A stretch of DNA of 64,000 bases from Methanoculleus sp. 7T (GTDB lineage: Archaea > Halobacteriota > Methanomicrobia > Methanomicrobiales > Methanoculleaceae), in contig NZ_JALPRP010000002.1 of the NCBI RefSeq assembly GCF_023195915.1, positions 186,001-250,000 of the forward strand. Reading direction: 5' to 3'. Positions 1 through 8,827 of this stretch are shown here, in pieces. Positions within the stretch are counted from its first letter, which is position 1. Each line of letters opens with the position of its first letter. A program made the translations under genes and the position numbers. Below the pieces are notes generated by a model that was not told the origin of the DNA, searched no databases, and saw only the letters and a list, made by a program, of their open reading frames with translations.

Positions 1-1
1 G

Positions 2-526
2 ATCGACCGCATGGGCGAGGCCATGGCGCTGCTTGTCGAGAGGATGGACGCCCGGCTCATCCCGGAGGTCGGGATGAACATCGTCTACGCCCTGCCCGAC
101 GCACGGAGCAAGGACGATATTGCGGGAGTGCTCGGGAGGATCGTCAGGCTCGGCGACCGGGTGCACCCCGTCGGGGAGGTCGCGTTCGGGGCAAGCGACC
201 ATATGGCTCGGATCGTGCTCACGGCCATGCGTTTTGACCCGCAGATCCGGAGTGCGGCAAACATCCGCTTCTCCGAGGCGGTCCTATTAGAGATGGAGAA
301 CCTTATGTTCGAGATCTGCTCGTTTGACCGGGCGAAAGAGCCGCCGGGCGTGCAGACGATGGACTGGGGCGTCGCCTCCTGCTGCAAGGAGGGGGTGCCC
401 GACGTCATCTACGACCGGGGAGCCGTGGGGAAAGAGCCGATGATCAGGGTCTTAGGGGAAGACCCGGTCACGGTCGCACATAATATTCTTAAACTGTCGA
501 ATCGCATTACCTATGCACAACTGTAA
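2..526 (+). CDS. Thiamine-phosphate synthase (ThiN) domain protein, 5' end missing
   Basis: The reading frame is open to the left edge of the window, so the N-terminus is missing. The visible 174 residues look like a ThiN domain: an early PEVGMNIVYA stretch, a GRI element, the FGASDHMAR motif and a late DRGAVGKEP segment. ThiN joins the pyrimidine and thiazole phosphates in archaeal thiamine synthesis when fused to ThiD. When fused to a helix-turn-helix domain it acts as a ligand-sensing repressor. The missing N-terminal part would decide which of the two this is. It ends 12 bases before the S17e start, so the two are probably cotranscribed. Confidence 0.7.
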   Translation: MDRMGEAMALLVERMDARLIPEVGMNIVYALPDARSKDDIAGVLGRIVRLGDRVHPVGEVAFGASDHMARIVLTAMRFDPQIRSAANIRFSEAVLLEMENLMFEICSFDRAKEPPGVQTMDWGVASCCKEGVPDVIYDRGAVGKEPMIRVLGEDPVTVAHNILKLSNRITYAQL

Positions 527-538
527 GGGAAGGTCCAC

Positions 539-727
539 ATGGGAATAAAACCATCGTATATCAAGAACCTCGGCGAAGAACTTCTGGTCAGCCATCGCGA
601 CAGGTTTAGCGGAAATTTCGATGAGAACAAGCATGCCGTCGCCGAAGTCGCCATTATCGACAGCAAGCGCGTCCGGAACAGAGTTGCCGGGTATATCTCA
701 AGAAAGATAAATACAAGGAAGCGGTAA
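539..727 (+). CDS. rps17e: 30S ribosomal protein S17e
   Basis: This 62-residue basic protein begins MGIKPSYIKN and has the family pattern of GNFDENKHAV followed by RNRVAGYISRK. The length is normal for the archaeal protein, which lacks the eukaryotic C-terminal extension. It is a component of the small ribosomal subunit. A purine-rich Shine-Dalgarno stretch (GGAAGGT) lies just upstream of the ATG. It sits at the head of the lysine-branch operon, 11 bases before dapA. Confidence 0.95.
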   Translation: MGIKPSYIKNLGEELLVSHRDRFSGNFDENKHAVAEVAIIDSKRVRNRVAGYISRKINTRKR

Positions 728-738
728 ACCTCTAGTAT

Positions 739-1614
739 ATGTTTGAGGGAATCCTTCCAGCAATTATCACCCCTTTTCACCGGGACTCCAGAGCGAGTCT
801 CGATATTGAAGGATTACGGTCCAACATCGAATCACTGCTGCAACGCGGAGTCCACGGTATCGTGCCCTGCGGGTCGACCGGGGAGTCCGCGACGCTCACG
901 TTCGAGGAGCACGAGCAGGTGATTCATGAGGCCGTCGAGGTCGTCAGCGGACGAGTGCCGGTGCTTGCGGGGACCGGGTCGAACAACACCGAAGAGGCGA
1001 TTCGCCTGACCCGGTCGGCAAAGGATGCGGGCGCTGACGGCGCTCTGGTCATCAGTCCATACTACAACAAGCCGAACCGTTCCGGGCTCATCAAGCACTT
1101 TACGAAGCTTGCCGACCTCGATCTCCCAATCGTCCTCTACAACGTCCCCGGCCGGACAGGACAGAACCTCCAACCCGACCTGGTGGCGGAACTGGCCCGG
1201 CACCCGAACATCGTCGGGATCAAGGAAGCGAGCGGCGACATCACCCAGATATCCCGGATCATCGAGGAGACGCAGGACGAGGACTTCATCGTGCTTTCGG
1301 GGGACGACGCGATGACCCTCCCGGTCCTCGCGCTTGGCGGTGCGGGCGTGATATCGGTGGCCGCAAACGTCGACCCCAGCCGGATGGTGCAGATGTACGA
1401 AGCCTTCCGCGCAGGCGACCTTGCCCGCGCACAGGATCTGCACTACGAACTCGCGCCGCTCATGCGCGCGATGTTTGTCGACACAAACCCCATCCCCGTG
1501 AAGAAGGCCGTAGGGCTCCTTGGGATGGCTGCAGGGCCGGTCAGGCTGCCGCTCGATGAACTGGACGAACAGAAGACTGAACAGTTGAGGATGGTGCTGG
1601 AAAACTATGATTAA
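739..1614 (+). CDS. dapA: 4-hydroxy-tetrahydrodipicolinate synthase
   Basis: DapA condenses pyruvate with aspartate semialdehyde, the first committed step of the diaminopimelate route to lysine. The 291-residue protein has the full family signature: CGSTGES near residue 45, SPYYNKP near 107, the catalytic tyrosine in YNVPGRT (Tyr134), and the Schiff-base lysine in GIKEASGD (Lys162). It overlaps dapB by 8 bases, which indicates translational coupling. The ATG has no obvious Shine-Dalgarno sequence, but the N-terminal FEGILPAIITPF motif supports this start. Confidence 0.96.
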   Translation: MFEGILPAIITPFHRDSRASLDIEGLRSNIESLLQRGVHGIVPCGSTGESATLTFEEHEQVIHEAVEVVSGRVPVLAGTGSNNTEEAIRLTRSAKDAGADGALVISPYYNKPNRSGLIKHFTKLADLDLPIVLYNVPGRTGQNLQPDLVAELARHPNIVGIKEASGDITQISRIIEETQDEDFIVLSGDDAMTLPVLALGGAGVISVAANVDPSRMVQMYEAFRAGDLARAQDLHYELAPLMRAMFVDTNPIPVKKAVGLLGMAAGPVRLPLDELDEQKTEQLRMVLENYD

Positions 1615-2365
1615 GGTAGCGGTATCCGGGGCCCTGGGACGAATGGGCACCACCATAGGCCGGATCGTCGACGAGGCCCCCGACTTGGAGTTGGTCGGCG
1701 GCGTCGATGTGAGAGAGGGTGAATTCTTCGGGAAGGAAGTGGTCTCTGCAGCCCATATCGATGAGTTCCTCAAAGCAAAGAAGCCCGATGTTCTCATCGA
1801 CTTCACTGTTGCGGCCGCTGCGGTCGAGAACATCAAAGCGGCGGCCAGAAACAACGTGGCGCTCATCGTCGGGACGACCGGATTCTCCCCCGAACAGAGG
1901 GAGACGATCAGGAGCACCGTTGAAGGGCATGTCCCGGCGGTAATATCGAGCAACTTCTCAGTCGGTGTCAACATCTTCTGGAAACTCGTGCGGGAGGCCG
2001 CCCGCGAGCTCGGGGACTACGATATCGAGGTCACGGAAGCCCACCACCGCTACAAGAAAGATGCCCCGAGCGGCACCGCAAAGACCATCCTTGAGATCCT
2101 CGACCAAGAACTCGGGGACCGCGAGAAGGTCTACGGCCGCGTGGGTGCAACGGAACGGAAGAACGAGATCGGCGTGCACGTCATCAGGGGCGGCGATATC
2201 GTCGGGGACCATGCGGTCCTCTTTGCGGGGAACTTTGAGTGCATCGAGATCTCTCACCGGGCCTACGACCGGGCGGTATTCGCGCAAGGTGCCGTCCGGG
2301 CCGCACGGTGGGTCGCCGGCAGAGAACCGCGCATCTACGCCATGCAGGATGTCCTTGGGATATGA
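1607..2365 (+). CDS. dapB: 4-hydroxy-tetrahydrodipicolinate reductase
   Basis: DapB performs the NAD(P)H-dependent second step of the diaminopimelate pathway. The N-terminal VSGALGRMG is the dinucleotide-binding loop of the Rossmann fold. The catalytic motif EAHHRYKKDAPSGTA near residues 145-159 carries the active-site histidines and lysine. The 252-residue length is typical. It starts inside the end of dapA, and about 80 bases separate it from the ferredoxin gene, which has its own TATA-like sequence. Confidence 0.96.
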   Translation: MIKVAVSGALGRMGTTIGRIVDEAPDLELVGGVDVREGEFFGKEVVSAAHIDEFLKAKKPDVLIDFTVAAAAVENIKAAARNNVALIVGTTGFSPEQRETIRSTVEGHVPAVISSNFSVGVNIFWKLVREAARELGDYDIEVTEAHHRYKKDAPSGTAKTILEILDQELGDREKVYGRVGATERKNEIGVHVIRGGDIVGDHAVLFAGNFECIEISHRAYDRAVFAQGAVRAARWVAGREPRIYAMQDVLGI

Positions 2366-2445
2366 TAGGCGCTTCTGATCCATCCCGAGGAAGCGAAATT
2401 TATTTTTAACTCGTTTGAAAAATAAGTACGTTCGGAGGAAAAAAA

Positions 2446-2619
2446 TTGCCAGCAGTTGTTGATATTGAGAAGTGTACCGCCTGTGAGACCTGCATAGATG
2501 TCTGCCCGGCTTCCGCCATCAGCATGGAAGACGGGAAAGCGAAAGTCGACGTCGATCTCTGTGTCGATTGCGAGACCTGCGTCGATGAGTGCCCGTCCGA
2601 GGCAATCTCAATGGAATAA
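2446..2619 (+). CDS. Small 2x[4Fe-4S] ferredoxin, TTG start
   Basis: This 57-residue protein has two clean four-cysteine motifs, CTACETCIDVCP and CVDCETCVDECP, so it should bind two [4Fe-4S] clusters as a low-potential electron carrier. The start is TTG rather than ATG. It is supported by a strong GGAGG seven bases upstream and by the conserved PAVVDIEKC N-terminus that follows. An AT-rich box (AAATTTATTTTTAA, about 2396-2409) lies at promoter distance, so it may be transcribed separately from dapB. The redox partner cannot be told from the context. Confidence 0.9.
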   Translation: MPAVVDIEKCTACETCIDVCPASAISMEDGKAKVDVDLCVDCETCVDECPSEAISME

Positions 2620-2665
2620 AGAAACATACTCTTTAATACCACCAACACTACAGATATTTTTGTCT

Positions 2666-3682
2666 ATGATTAATGTAGGAGTGCTTGGTGCCACAGGAGC
2701 GGTGGGACAGCGCTTCGTTCAGCTTTTAGCGGATCATCCCTGGTTTCATCTCCAGACACTCACCGCGTCTGAACGGAGTGCAGGAAAGCCGTATGGTAAA
2801 GTGGTCAACTGGCGCCTCGATGCGCCGTACCCGGACAACGTCAGCGATATCGTCGTCACTCCCACAACCGTCGAGAGCCTGAAGGACTGCGACCTTGTCT
2901 TTTCTGCGCTTCCTGCCGACGTAGCGACACCGCTTGAGACCGAGATCGCCGATGCGGGCATCGCCGTCTGCAGCAACGCCAGGTCGCATCGTATGGACCC
3001 GGACGTCCCTCTGGTGATACCTGAGGTCAATCCGGACCACTTGGGCCTGATCGACGTCCAGCGGGACCGAGGACGCGGGGGATTCATCGTGACCAACCCC
3101 AACTGCTCGACGATCGTCCTTACCCTGGCCCTCGCACCCCTCAGATCGTTCGAGTTCCACGATGTGCGTGCGGCAACCATGCAGGCAATCTCGGGAGCCG
3201 GGTTTGCCGGGGTCTCCGCCATGGATATCTACGACAACGTCGTCCCCTACATCGGCTCCGAGGAGGAGAAGATAGAGACCGAGATCGTAAAGATCATGGG
3301 AACGTTCAACGGGTCCGAGGTGGTTCCTGCCCCGTTCAGCGTGAGTGCGAGTTGCCATCGGGTTCCCGTCATCGACGGGCACACCATAGCGGTCTGGGTC
3401 GACGTGAAGGAGCCGGTCGCCGAAGTGAAAAAAGCTTACGCAACCTTTAAGTCACCCTTCAGCAATCTACCTTTGCAACCGGCGAAGGCAGTTGAGCTCC
3501 TCGACCAGCCGGATCGCCCGCAACCACGGCTCGACCGGAACCGGGGACGGGGCATGACGGTGTCTGTCGGGAGAATCCGGGAAGGATTACGGTTCGTTGC
3601 GCTCGGGCACAACACTATCCGTGGGGCTGCAGGTGCATCCGTCCTCAACGCAGAGCTGATATATTCGAGGAAGTATCTCTAG
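2666..3682 (+). CDS. asd: Aspartate-semialdehyde dehydrogenase
   Basis: Asd reduces aspartyl phosphate to aspartate semialdehyde, the branch-point substrate used by DapA upstream and by the threonine/methionine branch. The 338-residue protein begins with the NADP-binding loop [11 protein letters not shown] and carries the catalytic cysteine in NPNCST (Cys147). The frame is open further upstream, but the ATG chosen directly precedes the conserved nucleotide-binding motif. There is no Shine-Dalgarno sequence. A TTTAATAC box about 30 bases before the ATG suggests a leaderless or nearly leaderless transcript. Confidence 0.95.
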   Translation: MINVGVLGATGAVGQRFVQLLADHPWFHLQTLTASERSAGKPYGKVVNWRLDAPYPDNVSDIVVTPTTVESLKDCDLVFSALPADVATPLETEIADAGIAVCSNARSHRMDPDVPLVIPEVNPDHLGLIDVQRDRGRGGFIVTNPNCSTIVLTLALAPLRSFEFHDVRAATMQAISGAGFAGVSAMDIYDNVVPYIGSEEEKIETEIVKIMGTFNGSEVVPAPFSVSASCHRVPVIDGHTIAVWVDVKEPVAEVKKAYATFKSPFSNLPLQPAKAVELLDQPDRPQPRLDRNRGRGMTVSVGRIREGLRFVALGHNTIRGAAGASVLNAELIYSRKYL

Positions 3683-3695
3683 ACGAGGTGGGCTA

Positions 3696-3971
3696 ATGAT
3701 AAAGGATAACACAGTATTCGTGGGAAACAAACCGGTCATGAACTACGTGCTCGCGGTGGTCACCCAGTTCAACAACGGAGCGGAGGAAGTCGCGATTAAG
3801 GCGCGAGGAAAGGCAATCTCACGTGCAGTCGACACGGCGGAGATCGCGCTCAACCGGTTCCTTGAGAACGTAAGCAAAAAAGAGATCTTTACATCGACCG
3901 AGATGATCGACACCGACACCGGTAAGACGAACGTCTCGAGCATTGAGATCGTCCTCGCTCATGCGAAGTGA
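3696..3971 (+). CDS. albA: Alba DNA/RNA-binding chromatin protein
   Basis: Alba is a small dimeric archaeal protein that coats DNA and RNA. The 91 residues show the family landmarks: [15 protein letters not shown] at the N-terminus, [17 protein letters not shown] in the middle and a basic C-terminal strand. The gene follows asd by 13 bases with a good GAGGTG ribosome-binding site, so it can be read from the asd transcript. A TTTTT tract about 15 bases after the stop may end transcription. Confidence 0.95.
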   Translation: MIKDNTVFVGNKPVMNYVLAVVTQFNNGAEEVAIKARGKAISRAVDTAEIALNRFLENVSKKEIFTSTEMIDTDTGKTNVSSIEIVLAHAK

Positions 3972-4213
3972 GATCCCAAAGGCACCTTTTTCGGGTATTT
4001 TCACTGAGGAAGAGCGGCGGGGCAGGGGTTCCCATGGGACCGCCTAATCCGAGTTGCTCTTCATCGGATCGGCGCCCCTATGCTGCGCTGCAGGTTTGGG
4101 TGTCGAGGAATGGGGTTGTATGAGCGCGAACGGGCCGATAGCCCGGATATAAAACTTCTTTGGCCTTGGGGATACCATAAAGGTTTTATGACTCTCTCCA
4201 TAATATTTGTATA

Positions 4214-4666
4214 ATGAAATGGGTGACGGTCGGGGTAGTGCTGATGCTGCTCTCCGCTCTCGTCGTTCCTGCAGTGGCGGAGAATGACGACGGGAGGTAC
4301 AGTTACATCACAGTCAAGGATGTTACCATCCACCTGGTGAAAGATCGGGCCGTCATAACCATGAACTATAAGATCGACGACGGCATCGGGTTCCTCGTCC
4401 TTCTCCTCGGTAAATCTGACTTAAAACGGAAGGTGCTCGATATCCTGAACTTCAACGATGCCGAAGTCCAGCGTCTCGACCTGGAGCATGCCGTGGTGCT
4501 CGTGAACAACGCGTCGGACGACTACGGGCAAGGGTCGTACTGGTTCCCCGCACACAGGTTTGCGGTGGTCGTGCCTTCGCTCACCGTCATCACCCCACAG
4601 GACGTCAAATATTACGAGAATGTCAGCGAGTTCTCCGATGGACTTGGATACTTCGCTAAACAGTGA
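4214..4666 (+). CDS. Secreted protein of unknown function
   Basis: The 150-residue product starts with a typical Sec signal peptide: lysine, a hydrophobic run and AVA-E, with cleavage likely after about residue 22. A compact, mostly beta-looking exported domain of about 125 residues follows. I recognise no catalytic motif. The hydrophobic GFLVLLLGKSDLKRKV segment in the middle is short and polar-flanked, more like a buried strand than a membrane helix. A TATA-like CATAAAGG element about 40 bases upstream suggests its own promoter. It is isolated on this strand. Confidence 0.7.
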   Translation: MKWVTVGVVLMLLSALVVPAVAENDDGRYSYITVKDVTIHLVKDRAVITMNYKIDDGIGFLVLLLGKSDLKRKVLDILNFNDAEVQRLDLEHAVVLVNNASDDYGQGSYWFPAHRFAVVVPSLTVITPQDVKYYENVSEFSDGLGYFAKQ

Positions 4667-4917
4667 GTAGAAGGTACAGTCCTGCGGGGCCGCCACCCGA
4701 CCCGGACACATTACGACTATCCTTTTCTCTCAAAGGGCTGCCGGGCAATATACCCCGGATGCATGAGCCGGGGACATCTACCAGTTTCTACAGGTCTCAC
4801 CATCTCTGCAGTTGCACCTATTAGGTCCCCAAACTCTGATGGGCGCCGTAGCGTACACTCCCTCAAGGTGCTTGCGCTTACGGGATTCACAGAGGCTCCC
4901 GACTGGTATCCCCGGGA

Positions 4918-6042
4918 TCACACCTCTCTCTTCAGTGTGACCGGTCCGCACTCATCTCCCCACCTGCCGAGGAGCGACTGGAGGTAGACACCGAAGAAGG
5001 CGCAGAAGAGGCCTCCGATGGTGGCGAAGATGATGTACTTCACACCGACATCGGTTGTTATCGGGAACCGGGAGACGTCGCTGATCGAGAGGATATAGAT
5101 GCTTGCACCGTAGGCGATGACCCCGATCGCCAGCACGAAGAACGGCAGGGCAACCACCCGCCGCATCGCCTCCCGTTCATTGAGGAAGACATCGATGATC
5201 TTCCCCACCGATGCAACGAGGCCGGCAGCGGTAAACCATGCGATGGCGCCGTATAGGAACGCCAAAATCTGGAAGAAGATGCCGGAAGACGTGTAATAAT
5301 CGAGCATGCTGATGAGCCCGAGGATGATCCCCACGATACCGAGCAGTATCGCGGTGATGTACGAGACGAACGTGAACCTGCCGCCGTGCAGCGACGCCTT
5401 CAACGACGAGATGAAGTAGCCGAAGACCTCATCGATCCCGACCCCCTTGAAGAGCAGGTAGGTGCCGACGACGCCGACGACGACGATGGTTGCACCCTCC
5501 GGGTATCCCAGCAGGTAGCCTGCCGCGTAGAGGAGCATGGCGAGGCCGAGCGGTACGAGCACGATCTTTGAGACCTTCGGATCGTCGAGGAGCCGCTTGA
5601 GGATGTAGTATGTCCCCTCAAGGTTCGGCATCTGATTGACCACGACCCTCCGCACGCTGCTGACCGGCACCCGGGACTGGATGATCGGGAGGACGTACTC
5701 GTCCTCGGCACCGTCCGTCACCAGAATGCAGGTCGTGGCACCCGTCCCCGTCAGGATTGCATCGAGGCTGGACGCTATCCGCCGGTCCCCCTCGAGCAGG
5801 TTCATGTGGTTCCCGCAGATGACGGCGACGGCAACCTCTTCCCCTCGCTCGGTAAGTTCGTCGTAGAGTTTGATCGTCTCGAAGATCGCGTTGACGTCGG
5901 AGTCTTCGGGGTCGATCAGGCCGAGGGATGTCGCCGCGTGGAGGCATGCCTCTCTGCCCACGATGGGACCGTCGATCCGGGCTTTGAATCCGAGATCGTC
6001 ATCGCGATCGACACAGAGGACGAGCGTTCGCTCTTTTGCCAT
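4918..6042 (-). CDS. DUF373 family membrane protein
   Basis: The 374-residue protein has a soluble N-terminal domain of about 150 residues starting with the family hallmark LVLCVDRDDDLG. It contains AVAVICGNHMNLLEGDR and ILVTDGAEDEYVLPII stretches with many conserved acidic residues. About seven hydrophobic helices follow to the C-terminus. The family is confined largely to archaea and its function is not established. The aspartate-rich DRDDD and TDGAEDE motifs suggest a metal- or nucleotide-binding soluble domain anchored in the membrane, but that is inference. Confidence 0.8.
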   Translation of the reverse strand: MAKERTLVLCVDRDDDLGFKARIDGPIVGREACLHAATSLGLIDPEDSDVNAIFETIKLYDELTERGEEVAVAVICGNHMNLLEGDRRIASSLDAILTGTGATTCILVTDGAEDEYVLPIIQSRVPVSSVRRVVVNQMPNLEGTYYILKRLLDDPKVSKIVLVPLGLAMLLYAAGYLLGYPEGATIVVVGVVGTYLLFKGVGIDEVFGYFISSLKASLHGGRFTFVSYITAILLGIVGIILGLISMLDYYTSSGIFFQILAFLYGAIAWFTAAGLVASVGKIIDVFLNEREAMRRVVALPFFVLAIGVIAYGASIYILSISDVSRFPITTDVGVKYIIFATIGGLFCAFFGVYLQSLLGRWGDECGPVTLKREV

Positions 6043-6100
6043 TCAATAGAACATCTCCTCGAATCTATTAAATAATTTGCAGCGGGGGTGGAAAAAAGTA

Positions 6101-6961
6101 TTAGATAAGTTTTGCACGCTGAAGCAGGAGCAGGTCGTCGGTCGTGAGTTTCTCTCCGCCCCGGAACTGCTGGAAGATGCGTTCCGCCTCTTTCCGGACC
6201 GCCTTCTGTTCTTTGGTGACTTTGGTCTTCCGGGTCTTCTTGCGCAGGCCCGAGATCACCTTGTCGTAATCGCGGAGTTCCTTCTGGCAGGCGATGAACT
6301 GTTTGTGCTCCTCATCCGCCGCCTCCTGAGCTTCAACGAACTGCTGGTGAGCCTGGTCCGCCTCCTCGCGGGACTTGTCGGCCTTCCGGTACGACTCCAC
6401 CATCAGGTCGTGGTGCTGCTGCGCAACCTCAGCCTTCTCGGTGACCTCTTTGTGGATCTCGGAGGCCAGCCTGCGGAACTCTCGGGCTTCGGCGAGCTTC
6501 GTCCGCATCTCCTTGTTCTGTTCGAGTTCAGCCTCTTGGTCCTTGACAGCCGCCTTCAACTGCTTGATCTTCTCGATCAGCTCGCGCTCCTTGTCGGTGC
6601 TGTAGACCTCGGTCTGCTGCTTGAACTCCAGGTGCTCGATCTGCTTCTGCAGTTCCTTGATGCCCCGGTTCCGGAGGTTGCCGTGCTCCTTCTTGAATGA
6701 CTCTATCTCTTCAAAGAGCACGTTCGCCTTGTCGTTGTACTCGTTCCTCTGGTCTTTCAGCGCCTGGACTTCTTCGTTAATCTTATCCCGCTGCTCTTTA
6801 TGCTGCTGCGCCTCCTCGACGAATTCGCGGGTCTGCGTGTTCAGCGCGTTGCGTTCACGGGCATTCTTGCTGGCGAGCGCGTTCAGCTCGTTGCGCCTGT
6901 CTTTGTGCTGTTCAGACTCCGCAAGGACTTTTTTTCTCTTCTCAATCAGATCGTTCAGCAT
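6101..6961 (-). CDS. Archaeal coiled-coil protein (COG1340-like)
   Basis: The 286 residues are almost entirely charged heptad-like sequence: Glu, Lys, Gln, Arg and Asp dominate and prolines are absent from the long middle section. This predicts one extended coiled coil from about residue 5 to 235. A short basic segment (RKKTRKTKVTKEQK) and a compact C-terminal tail ending LLLLQRAKLI follow. It resembles the conserved archaeal coiled-coil proteins sometimes mislabelled phosphoserine phosphatase; I see no phosphatase motif. A role in chromosome or translation-associated assemblies is possible but unsupported here. Confidence 0.7.
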   Translation of the reverse strand: MLNDLIEKRKKVLAESEQHKDRRNELNALASKNARERNALNTQTREFVEEAQQHKEQRDKINEEVQALKDQRNEYNDKANVLFEEIESFKKEHGNLRNRGIKELQKQIEHLEFKQQTEVYSTDKERELIEKIKQLKAAVKDQEAELEQNKEMRTKLAEAREFRRLASEIHKEVTEKAEVAQQHHDLMVESYRKADKSREEADQAHQQFVEAQEAADEEHKQFIACQKELRDYDKVISGLRKKTRKTKVTKEQKAVRKEAERIFQQFRGGEKLTTDDLLLLQRAKLI

Positions 6962-7315
6962 TCTCTACCAATCCTCGACATTCGGTACCTGTCTTATATC
7001 CCCACCAGCGCGATCGCTCCCATGCGCTGCGGGATACCGGAGGCTTACGTAGCGGCTACACCACAAGAAAAGACGTTTCCCGGACTCGTTCTGGAGGCCG
7101 TCATTCATCTGTCTGCTCATGTGTTCAACCCCGGTACTCGGCAATCGCAGAACCTGCGGTTCTGCACCCTGCACAATACACCCCGTGCTGGAGGGAGTAT
7201 ACAAGAACGTCTATAATTCAAACGTCATCCGCACTATTAAGTATTTCGTAGAGAACCGGGGGCGTACCGTGGGGAACCGATCCTAGCAAAAAGGTATGAG
7301 TGGGTGGGATGGGTT
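6962..7315. other. Intergenic region between two minus-strand genes
   Basis: No convincing gene is present. The minus strand carries a GATATAAG-type TATA box near 6990-7000, suited to the coiled-coil gene. A perfect inverted repeat, GCAGAACC-TGC-GGTTCTGC, occupies 7147-7165. The part closest to 7315 should hold the ftsZ 3' end signals, but I see no strong T-tract on the minus strand. Confidence 0.6.
7147..7165. repeat. Perfect 8-bp inverted repeat, 3-nt loop
   Basis: GCAGAACC, the loop TGC, then GGTTCTGC. It could be an operator or an RNA hairpin. It lies about 150 bases beyond the end of ftsZ and about 185 bases upstream of the coiled-coil gene. Confidence 0.6.
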
Positions 7316-8440
7316 TCAGAGGAAGTCGATGAGATGCCCGCTCGGGGCGTCCCCCGCCACGCGCCTGCCGGACGACATGCCGGACCGCTGCGTCGCCGGT
7401 TCGTAGGCACGGTGGCTTCCGAGGATCTGTGCGCTTTTAACGCCGGTCATGACCGCCATGACGCGAACTTTCCCCTCATAATCGCTGTTTACCCGCGCTC
7501 CCCAGATGACGTCCGCGTGCGGGTCGAGTTCGTAGGTCAGGGAACTTGCGATCTCCTCGGCGTCCTGGAGGGTCAGGTCGTTCCCGCCCGTGATGTGGAT
7601 GAGGCTCCCCGTGGCTCCGCGGTAGTCGATATCCAGCAGAGGGTGGTTCAGGCATTCGTGGACGACGCTCTCGGCCTTATTCTGCTGCTTGCTCTCTCCG
7701 ACGAGCATCACGGCAACGCCGCCCTTGCTCATGATGGCACGCACGTCTGCGTAGTCGATGTTGATGAGCGAAGGCTCCGTGATCGTCTCGCTGATGCCCT
7801 TGACGGTCTCTGCGATGAGTTGGTCCATGACCGAGAACGCCTGGCCGAGCGGCAGGTTCGGCACATATTTGATGAGCCGGTTGTTGTCGAGCACGATTAC
7901 CGAGTCGGCGGCGGCAGAGAGCGATTCCAGCCCCTCTTCCGCACGGAGAAGCCGGGCCTTCTCGACCTGGAAGGGGTAGCTGACCATGCCGACGACGATT
8001 GCTCCCTGCTCCTTGGCGATCTGGGCGACGACCGGGGCCGTCCCCGTACCGGTACCGCCGCCCATACCGGCAGTGATGAAGACCAAGTCTGCGTCGCAGA
8101 GGAGGCCCTCTAGGGTCGGCCGGGCCATCTCGGCCGCACGCCTGCCGACGTCGGGGAACCCGCCGGCCCCAAGGCCCTTGGTGAGCGACTTGCCGACAAG
8201 CACTCTTTTGTCGGCTTGGATCATGTCCAAGTGCTGCTTGTCCGTGTTGATCGCGATTGTCTCTGCACCGTTGACCTGCATGTGGTACAGGCGATTAATA
8301 GTGTTGTTGCCTGCACCACCGCACCCCACGATGACAATTCGTGGTTGGCCGAGGATGTCGTCTTCTCCCTCAACCGAGTCTGTCTTCAGGTACTTTTCAC
8401 GTTCCGCGTGTTTCAACGCCTCGTTGATGATCGTCTGCAT
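7316..8440 (-). CDS. ftsZ: Cell division GTPase FtsZ
   Basis: FtsZ is the tubulin-like GTPase that forms the division ring. The 374-residue protein has the N-terminal nucleotide-binding [13 protein letters not shown] near residues 39-51, the G-box GGGTGTG at 128-134, and a T7 synergy loop resembling NIDYADVR. The frame runs upstream, but the ATG chosen has AGGAGGT at ideal spacing and matches the archaeal N-terminus. It lies 10 bases downstream of the ribbon-helix-helix gene, whose stop codon overlaps the ftsZ Shine-Dalgarno sequence, so the two are coupled. Confidence 0.96.
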   Translation of the reverse strand: MQTIINEALKHAEREKYLKTDSVEGEDDILGQPRIVIVGCGGAGNNTINRLYHMQVNGAETIAINTDKQHLDMIQADKRVLVGKSLTKGLGAGGFPDVGRRAAEMARPTLEGLLCDADLVFITAGMGGGTGTGTAPVVAQIAKEQGAIVVGMVSYPFQVEKARLLRAEEGLESLSAAADSVIVLDNNRLIKYVPNLPLGQAFSVMDQLIAETVKGISETITEPSLINIDYADVRAIMSKGGVAVMLVGESKQQNKAESVVHECLNHPLLDIDYRGATGSLIHITGGNDLTLQDAEEIASSLTYELDPHADVIWGARVNSDYEGKVRVMAVMTGVKSAQILGSHRAYEPATQRSGMSSGRRVAGDAPSGHLIDFL

Positions 8441-8450
8441 CAAATACCTC

Positions 8451-8627
8451 CTAAACTTGAAATGAAATCTGGTCGGCCTCGCGTAGAACACGGTTTCCAT
8501 GCTTCTCAAGAAGCGCCCTGACTGAATACCGCACGGCTTCCGACACCGTAGGGAATTCGCCAGCCTCCACCAGCTTCTCGAGCATCTCAACCTGCTGCCG
8601 GGGCAATCTGATAGTTATCCGATCCAT
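8451..8627 (-). CDS. cdrS: Ribbon-helix-helix regulator, CdrS-like
   Basis: This 58-residue protein begins [12 protein letters not shown], the classic strand of a CopG/MetJ-type ribbon-helix-helix DNA-binding domain, followed by two helices ([29 protein letters not shown]). A short RHH gene directly before ftsZ is the arrangement of CdrS, a transcriptional regulator of division genes in haloarchaea. The ortholog assignment rests on domain plus position. In-frame ATG and GTG codons occur 3 and 12 bases upstream. I chose the ATG that begins the conserved strand. The strong palindromes upstream are natural autoregulatory targets. Confidence 0.85.
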   Translation of the reverse strand: MDRITIRLPRQQVEMLEKLVEAGEFPTVSEAVRYSVRALLEKHGNRVLREADQISFQV

Positions 8628-8644
8628 CATCTCAATCACTCATA

Positions 8645-8682
8645 TCTGACATACGGCAGCCTGAAGTCTGCCATTTGTCAGA
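8645..8682. promoter_or_regulatory. 38-bp two-step palindrome upstream of cdrS-ftsZ
   Basis: The exact layout is TCTGACA, 3 bases, GGCAG, 8 bases, CTGCC, 3 bases, TGTCAGA. Both arm pairs are perfect and share one centre, and the gap sizes are symmetrical. It sits between the predicted transcription start and the cdrS start codon. It could be an operator for an RHH dimer pair or a stable leader hairpin. RHH proteins commonly bind such paired half-sites and repress their own operon; that link here is inference. Confidence 0.75.
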
Positions 8683-8699
8683 CAATCGTAATCTTCTTG

Positions 8700-8714
8700 T
8701 CTGACTGCATCAGA
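8700..8714. promoter_or_regulatory. Second TCTGA palindrome near the cdrS transcription start
   Basis: TCTGA, 5 bases, TCAGA. It reuses the outer half-site of the neighbouring 38-bp palindrome. On the minus strand a TTTTATATC box at about 8738-8746 would place the transcription start close to this element, so a bound protein could block the polymerase. Confidence 0.65.
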
Positions 8715-8827
8715 TAAGCCATAATAATATCCGTATGATATAAAAACCTTCTGAAATGAATCTTTACCCTGCATAACGGTTTTATGGATAGCAGCCGACA
8801 ACGTACCTTCAAAGGATTGCCACGAAT

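Noticed and set aside
15-727. Reading the ThiN-domain protein as a complete gene starting at position 11
   Set aside because: The frame is open to the window edge, and ThiN is normally preceded by another domain, so the ATG at 11 is probably internal.
3972-4213. A small RNA or gene between albA and the secreted protein
   Set aside because: I see only a T-tract and TATA-like boxes; no stable structure or coding frame stands out.
4763-4987. 74-codon open frame between the secreted protein and the DUF373 gene
   Set aside because: It lacks a ribosome-binding site and a protein-like composition and overlaps the end of the DUF373 gene on the opposite strand.
7304-8113. 269-codon open frame antisense to ftsZ
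   Set aside because: It is a shadow of ftsZ with an Arg/Asp/His-rich product.
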